This document shows, piece by piece, positions 53,079-62,672 of a stretch of 64,000 nucleotides of DNA. The DNA is from Streptomyces canus (GTDB lineage Bacteria; Actinomycetota; Actinomycetes; Streptomycetales; Streptomycetaceae). The stretch lies in assembly GCF_030816965.1 (NCBI RefSeq), contig NZ_JAUSYQ010000002.1, positions 4,559,001-4,623,000 of the forward strand. Direction: 5' to 3'. Position 1 is the first letter of the stretch; the number at the start of each line of letters is the position of its first letter. The position numbers and the translations under genes were made by a program. Under the pieces are notes generated by a model. That model was not told where the DNA came from. It saw only the letters and a list, made by a program, of their open reading frames with translations, and ran no database searches.

Positions 53079-53732
53079 TTAACCCGTCGGCGCGGCCGCT
53101 GTCTCCTTCGGATTCCGTGCTTTTTCCCGCCCCCCGACCAGCGGCCAACACCCGAACCCGATCAGCACCGAGGTGAAGTGCCCGAGATCGGTGAAGGTCC
53201 GCCCGGTCACCAGCGGCACCCCGTACACGACGAGCACCGCGAACCCGTAGACGTACCGCCACGGCGCCGGAATCCGGTACACGAGCACGGCGATCACCCC
53301 GGCCAGGGCGTAACTCACCCCGATGTCCAGCGTGTTGACCGCGGACGCGGGCGCCATCCCGTGCCGGATCCCCCACAGCAGCGCCCCCTCACTGATCAGC
53401 GTGGCCAGTACGTGCGCCGCCGCACACACCGCCAGCCAGCGCGCGGTCCCCAGCCAGCGCTCCGCCGGCGCGTGGAAGACGGAATAGAGGACGACGTACG
53501 GCAGCCAGTGCCCGCCGTCGATCCACATCGCGCTGGCGACCAGCACCCGCACCGGATTGCTCGACAGCTCATGGATGTTGGTCGAGCGCTGCCGCAGGAA
53601 CTCCTCCTCGAACTCCGGCGACATGTGGTGCAGCGCCACCGTCGTCACGAACAGGACCGCCAGCCACACATAGGTGCCGGGGGCGCTGCGGACGTAGGCC
53701 CACACCCGGTGGGCACCCCGGTTAATTCGCAT
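53079..53732 (-). CDS. Rhomboid-like integral membrane protein
   Basis: The 217-residue protein has about six membrane helices and the layout of rhomboid-like proteins (WIDGGHWLPYVVLYSVFHAP, HVLATLISEGALLWGIRHG, FTDLGHFTSVLIGF). The catalytic GxSG serine is not seen; the corresponding segment is APASAVNTLDIGVSY, so protease activity is doubtful. ATG 53732 lies 35 nt from the divergent APH start. The oxidase gene follows on the same strand. Confidence 0.8.
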   Translation of the reverse strand: MRINRGAHRVWAYVRSAPGTYVWLAVLFVTTVALHHMSPEFEEEFLRQRSTNIHELSSNPVRVLVASAMWIDGGHWLPYVVLYSVFHAPAERWLGTARWLAVCAAAHVLATLISEGALLWGIRHGMAPASAVNTLDIGVSYALAGVIAVLVYRIPAPWRYVYGFAVLVVYGVPLVTGRTFTDLGHFTSVLIGFGCWPLVGGREKARNPKETAAAPTG

Positions 53733-53766
53733 GAGGCGATTCACCCACGCCGGTAGGGTCCGGCAC

Positions 53767-54666
53767 GTGATCGACATCCCGGAGGAACTGGCGGCGGCAC
53801 AGGAGCGCTACAACGGCGACAAGGGCCGGGAGTTCATCGCCGGACTGCCGACCCTGATCGAGGACTTCCTGGAGCGCTGGCAGCTCAGACCGGACGGCTC
53901 CCCGATGCACGGCGTCGCCGCGCTGGTCCTGCCCGTCGTCCGCCGGGCCGACGGCACCCCGGCCGCCCTCAAACTCCAGCTCCTCGACAACGAGAGCATC
54001 GGCGAACCCGTCGCCCTGCGCCTCTGGGACGGCGACGGCGCGGTCCGCCTCCTCGACCACGACCCGGTCACCCACACCATGCTCCTGGAGCGCCTCGACT
54101 CCGACCGCATGCTGTCCACCCTGCCCGGCACCCGCGACGCGGTCCTCGTCATCGCCGGTCTGCTCGCCCACCTGACCGCCACCCCGGCCCCAGCCGGTCT
54201 ACGGCACCTCGGCGACATCGCACAGGCCATGCTGGACAAGACCCCCGAGGCCCTGAGGCGCGTCCCCGACGCCCAGACCCGACGTACCGTCGCCGACTGC
54301 GCGGCCGCCGTACGCGAAGTCGTCGACGAACCCGGCGACCGGCTCCTGCACTGGGACCTGCACGACGAGAACGTCCTCGCCTCCGAACGCGCGCCCTGGC
54401 TCGCCATCGACCCCAAACCCCTCGCCGGCGACCCCGGGTTCGAACTCTGGCCCGCCCTCGACAACCGCTTCGACGCAGACGAGATCACCTGGCGCTTCGA
54501 CGCCATGACCGACATCCTCGGCCTGGACCGCGCACGCGCGCGTGCCTGGACCCTGGGACGGCTGCTCCAGAACAGCCTCTGGGACATCGAGGACGGCCGC
54601 CCCGTAGAACCCCGCCAACTCGAAATCGCCCACCGCCTGCGCACCCACCGGAGCCGACAGCCATGA
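53767..54666 (+). CDS. Aminoglycoside/hydroxyurea phosphotransferase-family protein
   Basis: The 299-residue kinase-like protein of the APH(6)/streptomycin kinase family has the catalytic LLHWDLHDENVL near 199 and the metal-binding AIDPKPLAGDPGFELWPAL. Antibiotic resistance is possible but not shown, as many Streptomyces carry such genes. GTG 53767 has TAGGGT 7 nt upstream, so the mRNA is probably leaderless. The stop overlaps the next gene in ATGA. Confidence 0.9.
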   Translation: MIDIPEELAAAQERYNGDKGREFIAGLPTLIEDFLERWQLRPDGSPMHGVAALVLPVVRRADGTPAALKLQLLDNESIGEPVALRLWDGDGAVRLLDHDPVTHTMLLERLDSDRMLSTLPGTRDAVLVIAGLLAHLTATPAPAGLRHLGDIAQAMLDKTPEALRRVPDAQTRRTVADCAAAVREVVDEPGDRLLHWDLHDENVLASERAPWLAIDPKPLAGDPGFELWPALDNRFDADEITWRFDAMTDILGLDRARARAWTLGRLLQNSLWDIEDGRPVEPRQLEIAHRLRTHRSRQP

Positions 54667-55142
54667 TCCGCCCCGCCACCCCCGCCGACATCCCCGCGAT
54701 CCACGCCCTCATCCGCGAACTCGCGGAATACGAAAAGGCACTGGAGGAGGCGAAGGCGACCGAGGAACAACTCCACGAAGCCCTTTTCGGCTCCCGCCCC
54801 GCGGCCTACGCGCACGTCGCGACCGACGACGCGACAGACGCGGTGATCGGCTACGCGATCTGGTTCCTCAACTTCTCCACCTGGCGCGGAGTCCACGGCA
54901 TCTACCTGGAGGACCTCTACGTCCGCCCCACAGCCCGCGGCGGCGGCCACGGCAAGGCCCTGCTCACCGAACTCGCCCGCATCTGCGTCGAGCGCGGCTA
55001 CCAGCGCCTCGAATGGTCCGTCCTGAACTGGAACACCCCCGCGATCGACTTCTACCAGGCCCTCGGCGCCCGCCCCCAGGACGAATGGACGGTGTACCGC
55101 CTGACCGACGAAGCCCTCGCCAAGGCATCCGGCACATCGTGA
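54663..55142 (+). CDS. GNAT-family acetyltransferase (SSAT-like)
   Basis: The 159-residue protein resembles diamine acetyltransferases: IRPATPADIPAIHALIREL at the start, FLNFSTWRGVHGIYLEDLYV, and RGGGHGKALLTELARICVER with the acetyl-CoA loop. It may acetylate polyamines or related amines. It overlaps both neighbours by 4 nt (ATGA with the kinase, GTGA with the DUF4037 gene). Confidence 0.9.
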   Translation: MIRPATPADIPAIHALIRELAEYEKALEEAKATEEQLHEALFGSRPAAYAHVATDDATDAVIGYAIWFLNFSTWRGVHGIYLEDLYVRPTARGGGHGKALLTELARICVERGYQRLEWSVLNWNTPAIDFYQALGARPQDEWTVYRLTDEALAKASGTS

Positions 55143-56182
55143 GCACGCCCGCCTTCCTCCCCGGCCTCGAACTCTCCCGCCGCTTCTACGCCGAGACCGT
55201 GGGCCCCCTACTGGAGGAAGCCGCCCCGGGGATCCCGCACTCCGCCGCGCGCATCGGCCCCGGCTCCGAAGTCCTCGGCTACGACACCCCGCGCTCCGCC
55301 GACCACGAATGGGGCCCGCGCCTCCAGATCTTCCTGCGCTCCCAGGACGTCCCGCGCCACGCGGACCGTATCGGACACGTCCTCTCCGAGCACCTCCCGA
55401 AGACCTTCCACGGCTGGCCCACGCACTTCGCACCCACCGGCGAGACCCGCGACATCCGCGTCATGCGCACCACCGACGGCCCTGTCCACCACCGCATCGA
55501 GGTCACCCACGTCTCCTCGTGGTTCACCGACACGCTCGGCTTCGACCCGACCCGCGCGATCACCCCCGCCCACTGGCTCCGCACCCCCACCCAACGCCTC
55601 GCCGAGGTCACCGCCGGAGCCGTCTTCCACGACGGCCTGCACGCCCTCGCCCCCGCCCGCGCCGCCCTGCGCTGGTACCCGCACGACCTGTGGCTCCACG
55701 TCCTGGCCCGCCAGTGGCAGCGCATCTCCCACGAGGAGGCCTTCGTCGGCCGCTGCGGCGAGGTCGGCGACGAACTCGGCTCGGCCGTAGTCGCCGCCCG
55801 CCTGACCCGCCACCTGATGCGCCTGTGCCTCCTCATGGACCGCCGCTATCCGCCGTACGGCAAATGGCTCGGCAGCGCCTTCGCCCACACCGCCGCGGGC
55901 GACCGCCTCACCCCGGTCCTCAGGGCGGCCCTCGCGGCCACCGACTGGCACGACCGCGAGGGCCATCTCGCCGCCGCCTACGAAACCGTCGCCGACCTGC
56001 ACAACCAGCTCGGCCTCACCGACCGGGTCGACCCGACGACAAGGCCGTACCACTCACGCCCCTACCGCGTCCTGCACGCGGAACGGTTCGCGCAGGCCCT
56101 GACGGCCCGCGTCGCCGACCGGACGATCCGTGAACTGCCGCTGCCGGAACCGGCGGACACCGAACCGGAGACACAGCTGTAG
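55139..56182 (+). CDS. DUF4037 domain protein
   Basis: The 347-residue protein starts AFLPGLELSRRFYAETVGPL, a nucleotidyltransferase-like segment (DUF4037), and the SADHEWGPRLQIFL segment may hold acidic metal ligands. A helical C-terminal half follows. Function unknown. GTG 55139 overlaps the stop of the acetyltransferase gene. The three genes 53767-56182 form one tightly overlapping operon. Confidence 0.85.
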   Translation: MSTPAFLPGLELSRRFYAETVGPLLEEAAPGIPHSAARIGPGSEVLGYDTPRSADHEWGPRLQIFLRSQDVPRHADRIGHVLSEHLPKTFHGWPTHFAPTGETRDIRVMRTTDGPVHHRIEVTHVSSWFTDTLGFDPTRAITPAHWLRTPTQRLAEVTAGAVFHDGLHALAPARAALRWYPHDLWLHVLARQWQRISHEEAFVGRCGEVGDELGSAVVAARLTRHLMRLCLLMDRRYPPYGKWLGSAFAHTAAGDRLTPVLRAALAATDWHDREGHLAAAYETVADLHNQLGLTDRVDPTTRPYHSRPYRVLHAERFAQALTARVADRTIRELPLPEPADTEPETQL

Positions 56183-56200
56183 ACAGCCTCTGCGTGCATT

Positions 56201-57307
56201 TCACCAGCTGATCCCGGCCGCCACCGGCCGGTGGTCACTGCCGGTGGCCGGCAGCACCCAGGAACTCTCCGGCTCCACACCGCGCACCAGGATCTGGTCG
56301 ATCCGCGCCACCGGGAACTTCGCCGGCCACGTGAAACCGAAACCGTCCCCGGCCGCCTCCTGAACCGAGTGCAGCCGCGAGGTCAGGCCGGCGAACGCAC
56401 GGTCGTCCGTGGTGCCGTTCAGATCACCGAGCAGCACCACCCGCCCGTTCGGCTCAGCGGCCACGGCCTTGGCCAGCGCCTTCGCGTTACGGTCCCGGCT
56501 GCCCGTCCAGAAGCCGGTCCTGGGCATCACCCGTACGGACCCCAGATGCGCCACGTACACCGCCAGCGGACCCCGGCTCGTCGCCACCGTGGCGCGCAAC
56601 GCGCGGTTGTAGCCCAGCTTGACGGCGGCCGGCTTGGTCTCCCCCAGCGGCCCGGCGTCCATCTCGGTGTCCACCGGCCGGACGTCCGACAGCGGCAGCC
56701 TGCTCCACAGCCCGACCGTGCCCAGCACCGTGTGGTACGGATACGCCCTCGCCAGAGCCTTCTCGTACACCGGCCTCGCCTGCGGGGTGATCTCCTCCAG
56801 ACCCAGCACATCCGCCCCGGAGGCGACCAGGTCGCGAGCGGTACCGACCGGGTCCGGGTTGTCGGCGCCGACATTGTGGCCGGCCACGACGACATCACCG
56901 CCCGAGCGGGACCTGTCACCGAGCAGCCCGCCGAAGAGACTCAGCCACACCAGGACCGGCAGCAGCAGCGCGACCACCGCGGAGGCGGAGCGACGCCACA
57001 GCGCCCCGGCCAACAGCACCGGCACGAACAGGCCGAACCACGGCAGGAAGGTCTCCACCAGACTGCCGAGCCCCCCGTAGTCCGTGATCTCCGCATGCAG
57101 CAGCATCAGCAGGCCGAGCAGCAACGCCAGCGCCGCGAGCACCGGGCCGCGCTTCCAGGGACCCGGCCGGGAGACGACGCGGACGACCCGGCGGACGACC
57201 TCGCGCCGGACACCGGAGGCGGTGTCCGCGCCGCCCTCTCCCGGCTCTACCGCGTCCACCCGGGCCATCGCCCGACCTCGCTCACCGTCGGTCACTGCGT
57301 CGCTCAC
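56201..57307 (-). CDS. Membrane-bound endonuclease/exonuclease/phosphatase-family protein
   Basis: The 368-residue protein has about three membrane helices (about 50-120, LAALALLLGLLMLLHAEITD, FLPWFGLFVPVLLAGALW, VALLLPVLVWLSLFGGLLG) followed by an outward-facing EEP domain with LGLEEITPQ, VVLLGDLNGTTDDRA and ATGSDHRPVAAGI, the metal and catalytic residues. A phosphodiesterase or nuclease outside the cell is likely. GTG 57307 overlaps the TGA of the upstream gene (GTGA). ATG 57268 is an alternative. Confidence 0.88.
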   Translation of the reverse strand: MSDAVTDGERGRAMARVDAVEPGEGGADTASGVRREVVRRVVRVVSRPGPWKRGPVLAALALLLGLLMLLHAEITDYGGLGSLVETFLPWFGLFVPVLLAGALWRRSASAVVALLLPVLVWLSLFGGLLGDRSRSGGDVVVAGHNVGADNPDPVGTARDLVASGADVLGLEEITPQARPVYEKALARAYPYHTVLGTVGLWSRLPLSDVRPVDTEMDAGPLGETKPAAVKLGYNRALRATVATSRGPLAVYVAHLGSVRVMPRTGFWTGSRDRNAKALAKAVAAEPNGRVVLLGDLNGTTDDRAFAGLTSRLHSVQEAAGDGFGFTWPAKFPVARIDQILVRGVEPESSWVLPATGSDHRPVAAGISW

Positions 57308-57531
57308 CACTGCACCCCCGGATCCTGAGTGGGGTCGGCACACATACGCGGGCAGCCGAGACCGACCGCCTCGAAGCGCACTTCGTCATGCCAGGGCTCG
57401 CTGCGGCAGATCCGGCCCAGCCCGTACCCCACGTCGGCAGACGTCGCCCCGAGCGGCACCGCACCATCGGCCTCACCCGGCGCCCCGGTCAGGACGAGGT
57501 CCGGGAACCGGTGCACCCGACGGATGGCCAT
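57304..57531 (-). CDS. Small hypothetical protein
   Basis: The 75-residue protein is not recognised. It has cysteines in GRICRSEP and GLGCPRMCADP. It is accepted because its stop overlaps the GTG of the EEP gene by four bases, a sign of translational coupling. ATG 57531 is the preferred start (IRRVHRFPDLVLTG); the frame extends to 57570. Confidence 0.5.
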   Translation of the reverse strand: MAIRRVHRFPDLVLTGAPGEADGAVPLGATSADVGYGLGRICRSEPWHDEVRFEAVGLGCPRMCADPTQDPGVQW

Positions 57532-57645
57532 GCCTGCTGACAGTGACGTTCGCATCATGCCGCCAGTCAAAGCGACGCACTGTTGCCGGCACGTATGCGG
57601 TTTTCGATACGCCGACGATATGCGCCCACTCGTAGCATCGAAGGC

Positions 57646-58341
57646 ATGCGTGTGTTGATCGTCGAGGACGAGCTCTACATGGCAGAAGCCATCCGCGATG
57701 GTCTACGCCTCGAAGCGATCGCCGCCGACATCGCCCCCGACGGCGACACCGCACTGGAACTGCTGAACATCAACACCTACGACATCGCCGTCCTCGACCG
57801 GGACATCCCCGGCCCCTCCGGTGACGAGATCGCCACACGCATCATCGACTCCGGCAGCGGCATGCCGATCCTCATGCTCACCGCCGCCGACCGCCTCGAC
57901 GACAAAGCCACCGGCTTCGAACTCGGCGCCGACGACTACCTCACCAAACCCTTCGAACTCCAGGAACTCGCCCTCAGACTCAGAGCACTCGACCGCCGAC
58001 GCGCCCACAGCAGACCACCCGTACGGGAAATCGCAGGCCTACGCCTGGACCCCTTCCGCAGAGAGGTCTACCGGAACGGCCGCTACGTCGCACTGACCAG
58101 GAAACAGTTCGCCGTCCTCGAAGTCCTCGTCGCCGCCGAAGGCGGCGTCGTCAGCGCCGAACAACTCCTCGAACGCGCGTGGGACGAGAACGCCGACCCC
58201 TTCACCAACGCCGTACGCATCACCGTCTCGGCCCTGCGCAAACGGCTCGGCGAACCCTGGGTCATCGCCACCGTGCCCGGCGCCGGATACCGCATCGACG
58301 TCCAACCGGACCCCGACCACCAGGGAGACCAGCGTGGATAG
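57646..58341 (+). CDS. OmpR-family response regulator
   Basis: The 231-residue protein has a receiver domain (about 1-115, phosphoacceptor Asp51 in VLDRDIPGPSG, VLIVEDE at the start, DYLTKPF) and a winged-helix DNA-binding domain (about 130-225). It overlaps the sensor kinase gene by 8 nt. ATG 57646 has TAGCAT 7 nt upstream. The partner kinase is next. The regulated genes are unknown. Confidence 0.94.
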   Translation: MRVLIVEDELYMAEAIRDGLRLEAIAADIAPDGDTALELLNINTYDIAVLDRDIPGPSGDEIATRIIDSGSGMPILMLTAADRLDDKATGFELGADDYLTKPFELQELALRLRALDRRRAHSRPPVREIAGLRLDPFRREVYRNGRYVALTRKQFAVLEVLVAAEGGVVSAEQLLERAWDENADPFTNAVRITVSALRKRLGEPWVIATVPGAGYRIDVQPDPDHQGDQRG

Positions 58342-59449
58342 GGCACCAGGCTTGAGCGTCCGCCTCAAACTCACCCTCAGCTACGCCGGATTCCTCATGC
58401 TGGCCGGGGTGCTCCTGCTCGCCGCGGTATGGCTCTTCCTCCTGCGCTACGTCCCCAACCGCGCCATGCTCTACAACCCCGACGACATGCCCACGGGCGG
58501 TGTCTTTCCCATCCGCTCCGCCCTCCTGGCCGTATTCGCTCCAAGGGCAGCCGCCGTACTGGCCTTCCTGCTCGTGTTCGGCCTCGTCGGGGGCTGGATC
58601 CTCGCCGGCCGCATGCTCGCCCCCCTGACACACCTCGCGGACGCCACACGCAGGGCCACACACGGATCCCTCTCCCACCGCATCCGGCTCCCGGGCCGCA
58701 AGGACGAATTCCGCGAACTCGCCGACGCCTTCGACACCATGCTCACGCGCCTCGAAGCACACGTCGCCGAACAGCGCAGATTCGCAGCCAACGCCTCCCA
58801 CGAGCTACGCACCCCCCTCGCCATCACGAAGTCACTTCTCGACGTGGCCCGCACCGATCCGAACCACGACACCGCCGAACTCATCAACCGCCTCCACACC
58901 GTCAACACCCGGGCGATCAACCTCACCGAGGCACTGCTCCTGGTCAGCCGCGCCGAGCAACGGTCCTTCACCCGAGAACGTGTCGACCTGTCCCTCATGG
59001 CGGAAGAGGCCACCGAAACACTCCTCCCCCTCGCGGAGAAGCACGGCGTCACCCTCGAAACCAGCGGCGACATCACCCCGACGACCGGATCACAAGCCCT
59101 TCTCCTCCAGCTCACCACGAACCTCGTCCACAACGCGATCGTCCACAACCTGCCCGACCGGGGCACCGTGTGGATCACCACCGACGCCCGCCCCGCAACA
59201 GTGGTGCTCACCGTCGAGAACACCGGCGAGAAGCTCGCCCCGGAACTGGTCTCGACCCTCACCGAACCGTTCCAGCGCGGCACCGAGCGCATTCACACCG
59301 ACCACGCGGGCGTCGGCCTCGGCCTGGCCATCGTCAAGACCATCACCCAGGCCCACGACGGCAGGCTCACCCTCACCCCGCGCGCGGCGGGCGGGCTGCG
59401 CATCAGCGTAGAGCTGCCAACACAAAAGCCCAGGTCAGATAGCATCTGA
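58334..59449 (+). CDS. Sensor histidine kinase
   Basis: The 371-residue kinase has two membrane helices (about 12-37 and 68-92) around a short external loop of about 30 residues. Then come a HAMP domain, a HisKA with ASHELRTPLA (His156) and HATPase_c with NLVHNAIVHN and GVGLGLAIVK. GTG 58334 overlaps the response-regulator gene by 8 nt. The last codons (QKPRSDSI) lie inside the terminator hairpin. Confidence 0.94.
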   Translation: MDRAPGLSVRLKLTLSYAGFLMLAGVLLLAAVWLFLLRYVPNRAMLYNPDDMPTGGVFPIRSALLAVFAPRAAAVLAFLLVFGLVGGWILAGRMLAPLTHLADATRRATHGSLSHRIRLPGRKDEFRELADAFDTMLTRLEAHVAEQRRFAANASHELRTPLAITKSLLDVARTDPNHDTAELINRLHTVNTRAINLTEALLLVSRAEQRSFTRERVDLSLMAEEATETLLPLAEKHGVTLETSGDITPTTGSQALLLQLTTNLVHNAIVHNLPDRGTVWITTDARPATVVLTVENTGEKLAPELVSTLTEPFQRGTERIHTDHAGVGLGLAIVKTITQAHDGRLTLTPRAAGGLRISVELPTQKPRSDSI

Positions 59450-59459
59450 CCTGGGCTTT
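59425..59459. terminator. Bidirectional terminator overlapping the kinase 3' end
   Basis: A perfect 16-bp stem (59425-59440 with 59444-59459) with an AGC loop and A/T tracts on both sides. It serves the kinase operon on the plus strand and tRNA-Thr on the minus strand. The kinase stop codon falls within it. Confidence 0.9.
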
Positions 59460-59460
59460 A

Positions 59461-59536
59461 TGGAGCCGCCTGTCGGAATCGAACCGACGACCTGAATCTT
59501 ACAAGGATCCCGCTCTACCAATTGAGCTAAGGCGGC
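59461..59536 (-). tRNA. tRNA-Thr(UGU)
   Basis: Acceptor GCCGCCT/AGGCGGC, D-arm GCTC/GAGC, anticodon loop CTTGTAA (anticodon TGT), canonical T-arm GTCGG-TTCGATT-CCGAC, and encoded TCCA at the 3' end give a complete tRNA-Thr reading ACA, which is a rare codon in this genome. Minus strand. Confidence 0.97.
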
Positions 59537-59709
59537 ATCGCGTATCGCAACGCGGTACGCGAAGGCTGCACCACTGTACACAGAGCCGGTTTCCCCAAGC
59601 CACGAAGTTCCGCCCAACCCGACTTCAAAACCGTGCGTAACCATCCGTGCACCCGTTCGTTGATCGAGCTGACGTGCTGTTCCGAAGATCGGATCGTCAG
59701 GGAGGGGTC

Positions 59710-60999
59710 ATGGGGGAGACAGAGGCCGAGCGCGTCAAGCGCGAGGTCCTCGGCATCGGCGAGCGCCGGAAGCACCACACACGCAAGGCGACTCCGCTGA
59801 AGTCCCACGCCAAGGCACCCGACACGCATCACCGTCTGTACCGGTTCCGCTTCTATCCGACCGAGGAGCAGGCCGAGCAGTTGGAGCGGACGTTCGGGGC
59901 GTGTCGGTGGGTCTACAACGAGGGGTTGGCGCTGCGTTCGGGGGCCTGGGAGCGGCATCGGGTGAATGTGGGGTTCGCGGAGACGTGTCGGGCGTTGACC
60001 GGCTGGAAGCGGAAGGAGGCGACGGCGTGGTTGGGGGATGTGTCGTCGACGGTGCTTCAGCAGTCTCTGCGTCATCTGGATCAGGCGTACGGCCGTTTCT
60101 TCAAGGGTGTGGCCAGGTATCCGAGGCGGAAGAAGAAGGGTCGTTCGCGGGATACGGCGACGTATGTGCGTACGGGTTTCAAGTGGGTGGAGGATCCGGG
60201 GCGGCCGGGGACTGGGCTGATCACGTTGGCGAAGCAGTCGGTGCCGTTGGACATCCGGTGGTCTCGGGCGTTGCCTGCCGGGGAGGTTCCGGTGCGGTTG
60301 TCGGTGACGCGGGATCGGGCGGGCCGGTATTTCGTGTCCGTGCTGGTGGAGGAGCGGATAGCGGAGCTGCCTGTGGTGTTCGTGCCGGGGACGCGGGAGC
60401 CGAAAGCAGTGGGGGTGGATGTCGGGCTGGCGTCGCTGGTGATCCTGGATGACGGGACGAAGTTCGATCATCCGCGGTTGTTGAAGCGGTACGCGGAGAA
60501 GTTGGCGCGGTTGCAGCGGGAGCTGCACAGGAAGGTGCGGGGATCGAAGAACCGGCAGAAGGTTCGGGAGAAGATCGCGCGGCTCTACGCCTTGATCAGT
60601 GACGTACGCAGGGACATGCTGAACCAACTCACCACCCGCCTCGTGCGCGAGAACCAAGTGCTCGTGGTGGAAGACCTGTCGGTCAAGACCTTGATGCGGG
60701 TGGCGCGCGGCAAGGGGCAAGGACGGAAGGCGAAGCTGAATCAGGCGATCACGGACGCCTCGTGGGGAGAGTTGCTACGGCAGCTGCGCTACAAGTGCGA
60801 GTGGTACGGCCGGACGCTGGTGGTTGTAGATCGCTTCTTCCCCTCGACACGGCGGTGCTCCGCCTGCCATGTCACGGGGCCAAGACTGGACGTCTCGGTT
60901 CGCAAGTGGACGTGCGCCGGGTGCGGGGCCCTGCACGATCGTGACGTGAACGCCGCCGTGAACCTTCGGGACGAGGGTTTGCGTTTGTTGGCCGCGTAG
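59710..60999 (+). CDS. RNA-guided endonuclease TnpB (IS200/IS605 OrfB)
   Basis: The 429-residue protein is a TnpB, the RNA-guided nuclease of IS200/IS605-type elements. The RuvC acidic residues are Asp237 (VGVDVGLASL), Glu321 (VVEDLSV) and Asp412 (HDRDVNAAVN). The zinc finger is CSACHVTG...CAGCGALH. The N-terminal HTH-like YRFRFYPTEEQAEQLERTFG starts only at about residue 45, because ATG 59710 (after GGAGGGG) adds an unusual basic leader of about 40 residues. No tnpA is present, so the element would depend on a transposase elsewhere. Confidence 0.95.
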   Translation: MGETEAERVKREVLGIGERRKHHTRKATPLKSHAKAPDTHHRLYRFRFYPTEEQAEQLERTFGACRWVYNEGLALRSGAWERHRVNVGFAETCRALTGWKRKEATAWLGDVSSTVLQQSLRHLDQAYGRFFKGVARYPRRKKKGRSRDTATYVRTGFKWVEDPGRPGTGLITLAKQSVPLDIRWSRALPAGEVPVRLSVTRDRAGRYFVSVLVEERIAELPVVFVPGTREPKAVGVDVGLASLVILDDGTKFDHPRLLKRYAEKLARLQRELHRKVRGSKNRQKVREKIARLYALISDVRRDMLNQLTTRLVRENQVLVVEDLSVKTLMRVARGKGQGRKAKLNQAITDASWGELLRQLRYKCEWYGRTLVVVDRFFPSTRRCSACHVTGPRLDVSVRKWTCAGCGALHDRDVNAAVNLRDEGLRLLAA

Positions 61000-61140
61000 G
61001 CAGCCGTTGCTGTACGGACCGACGGGCCGTCGGCCGGAATGCCTGTGGAGTCCGTGTAAGACCGGTCAGGCCCAGCTCACCGTAGCTGTGCGTGGGTGGC
61101 AGTGGGTGTTGAAGCAGGAAGCCGCTGGGCACGGTCAAAA
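61000..61140 (+). mobile_element. Right-end/omega-RNA-like region of the TnpB element
   Basis: The 140 bp after the tnpB stop contain GTCCGTGTAAGACCGG, CTCACCGTAGCTGTGCGTGG and TTGAAGCAGGAAGCC. Words of this type follow many Streptomyces tnpB genes and form the omega RNA scaffold. The precise right end was not found, and the usual terminal hairpin is not obvious here. Confidence 0.45.
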
Positions 61141-61195
61141 GTGAGTTGCTCTGCCCCATTCGAAAGTTTCCGCGAAGTTCACAGTGGCCCAGGTA

Positions 61196-61224
61196 CTGAC
61201 ATACGCGTGAACGCCGGGTACCGT
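61196..61224 (+). promoter_or_regulatory. Promoter of msiK
   Basis: CTGACA (61196-61201) and TACCGT (61219-61224) are 17 nt apart, a near-consensus housekeeping promoter. Transcription would start about 61231, at the first stem of the leader hairpin. Confidence 0.6.
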
Positions 61225-61230
61225 CCTGAG

Positions 61231-61296
61231 CCAGTCCACTCGTGTGGACTACACCACCACCTTCCTACAACGGATCGTCCGGCACGTTCCTGCCGG
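61231..61296 (+). ncRNA. msiK leader with two hairpins and a DasR-like site
   Basis: AGTCCAC-TCGT-GTGGACT (61233-61250) and CCGGCA-N6-TGCCGG (61279-61296) form two perfect hairpins in the 5' UTR. This resembles the msiK RNA motif described for actinobacteria. TGTGGACTACACCACC (61243-61258), overlapping the first hairpin, matches 12 of 16 positions of the DasR consensus. Either an RNA element, an operator, or both could regulate msiK. Confidence 0.6.
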
Positions 61297-61316
61297 TAGA
61301 AGGGGGCCTCTGAGCC

Positions 61317-62456
<1,140 letters not shown>

Positions 62457-62491
62457 GGACGTACGGCAACGATTCACCCGGGTTGACGAAG

Positions 62492-62520
62492 AGGGCCCCG
62501 CAGACCATCTGCGGGGCCCT
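62492..62520 (+). terminator. Terminator of msiK
   Basis: A perfect 13-bp stem (62492-62504 with 62508-62520) and a 3-nt loop, 35 nt after the stop, followed by TCTC. Confidence 0.85.
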
Positions 62521-62672
62521 TCTCGCGTCGGGGGGTTGTCGACAAATACCCCGGCACACCGGTCATTTCGAGCAGTGTGCGTCAACGCTCTACCCAAAAA
62601 TCGGCCCCTTCTCATCCCCCGAACCGGTGACCCCGTGTCGCCAGATCATTACCCCGCGCTACCCTCACACGC

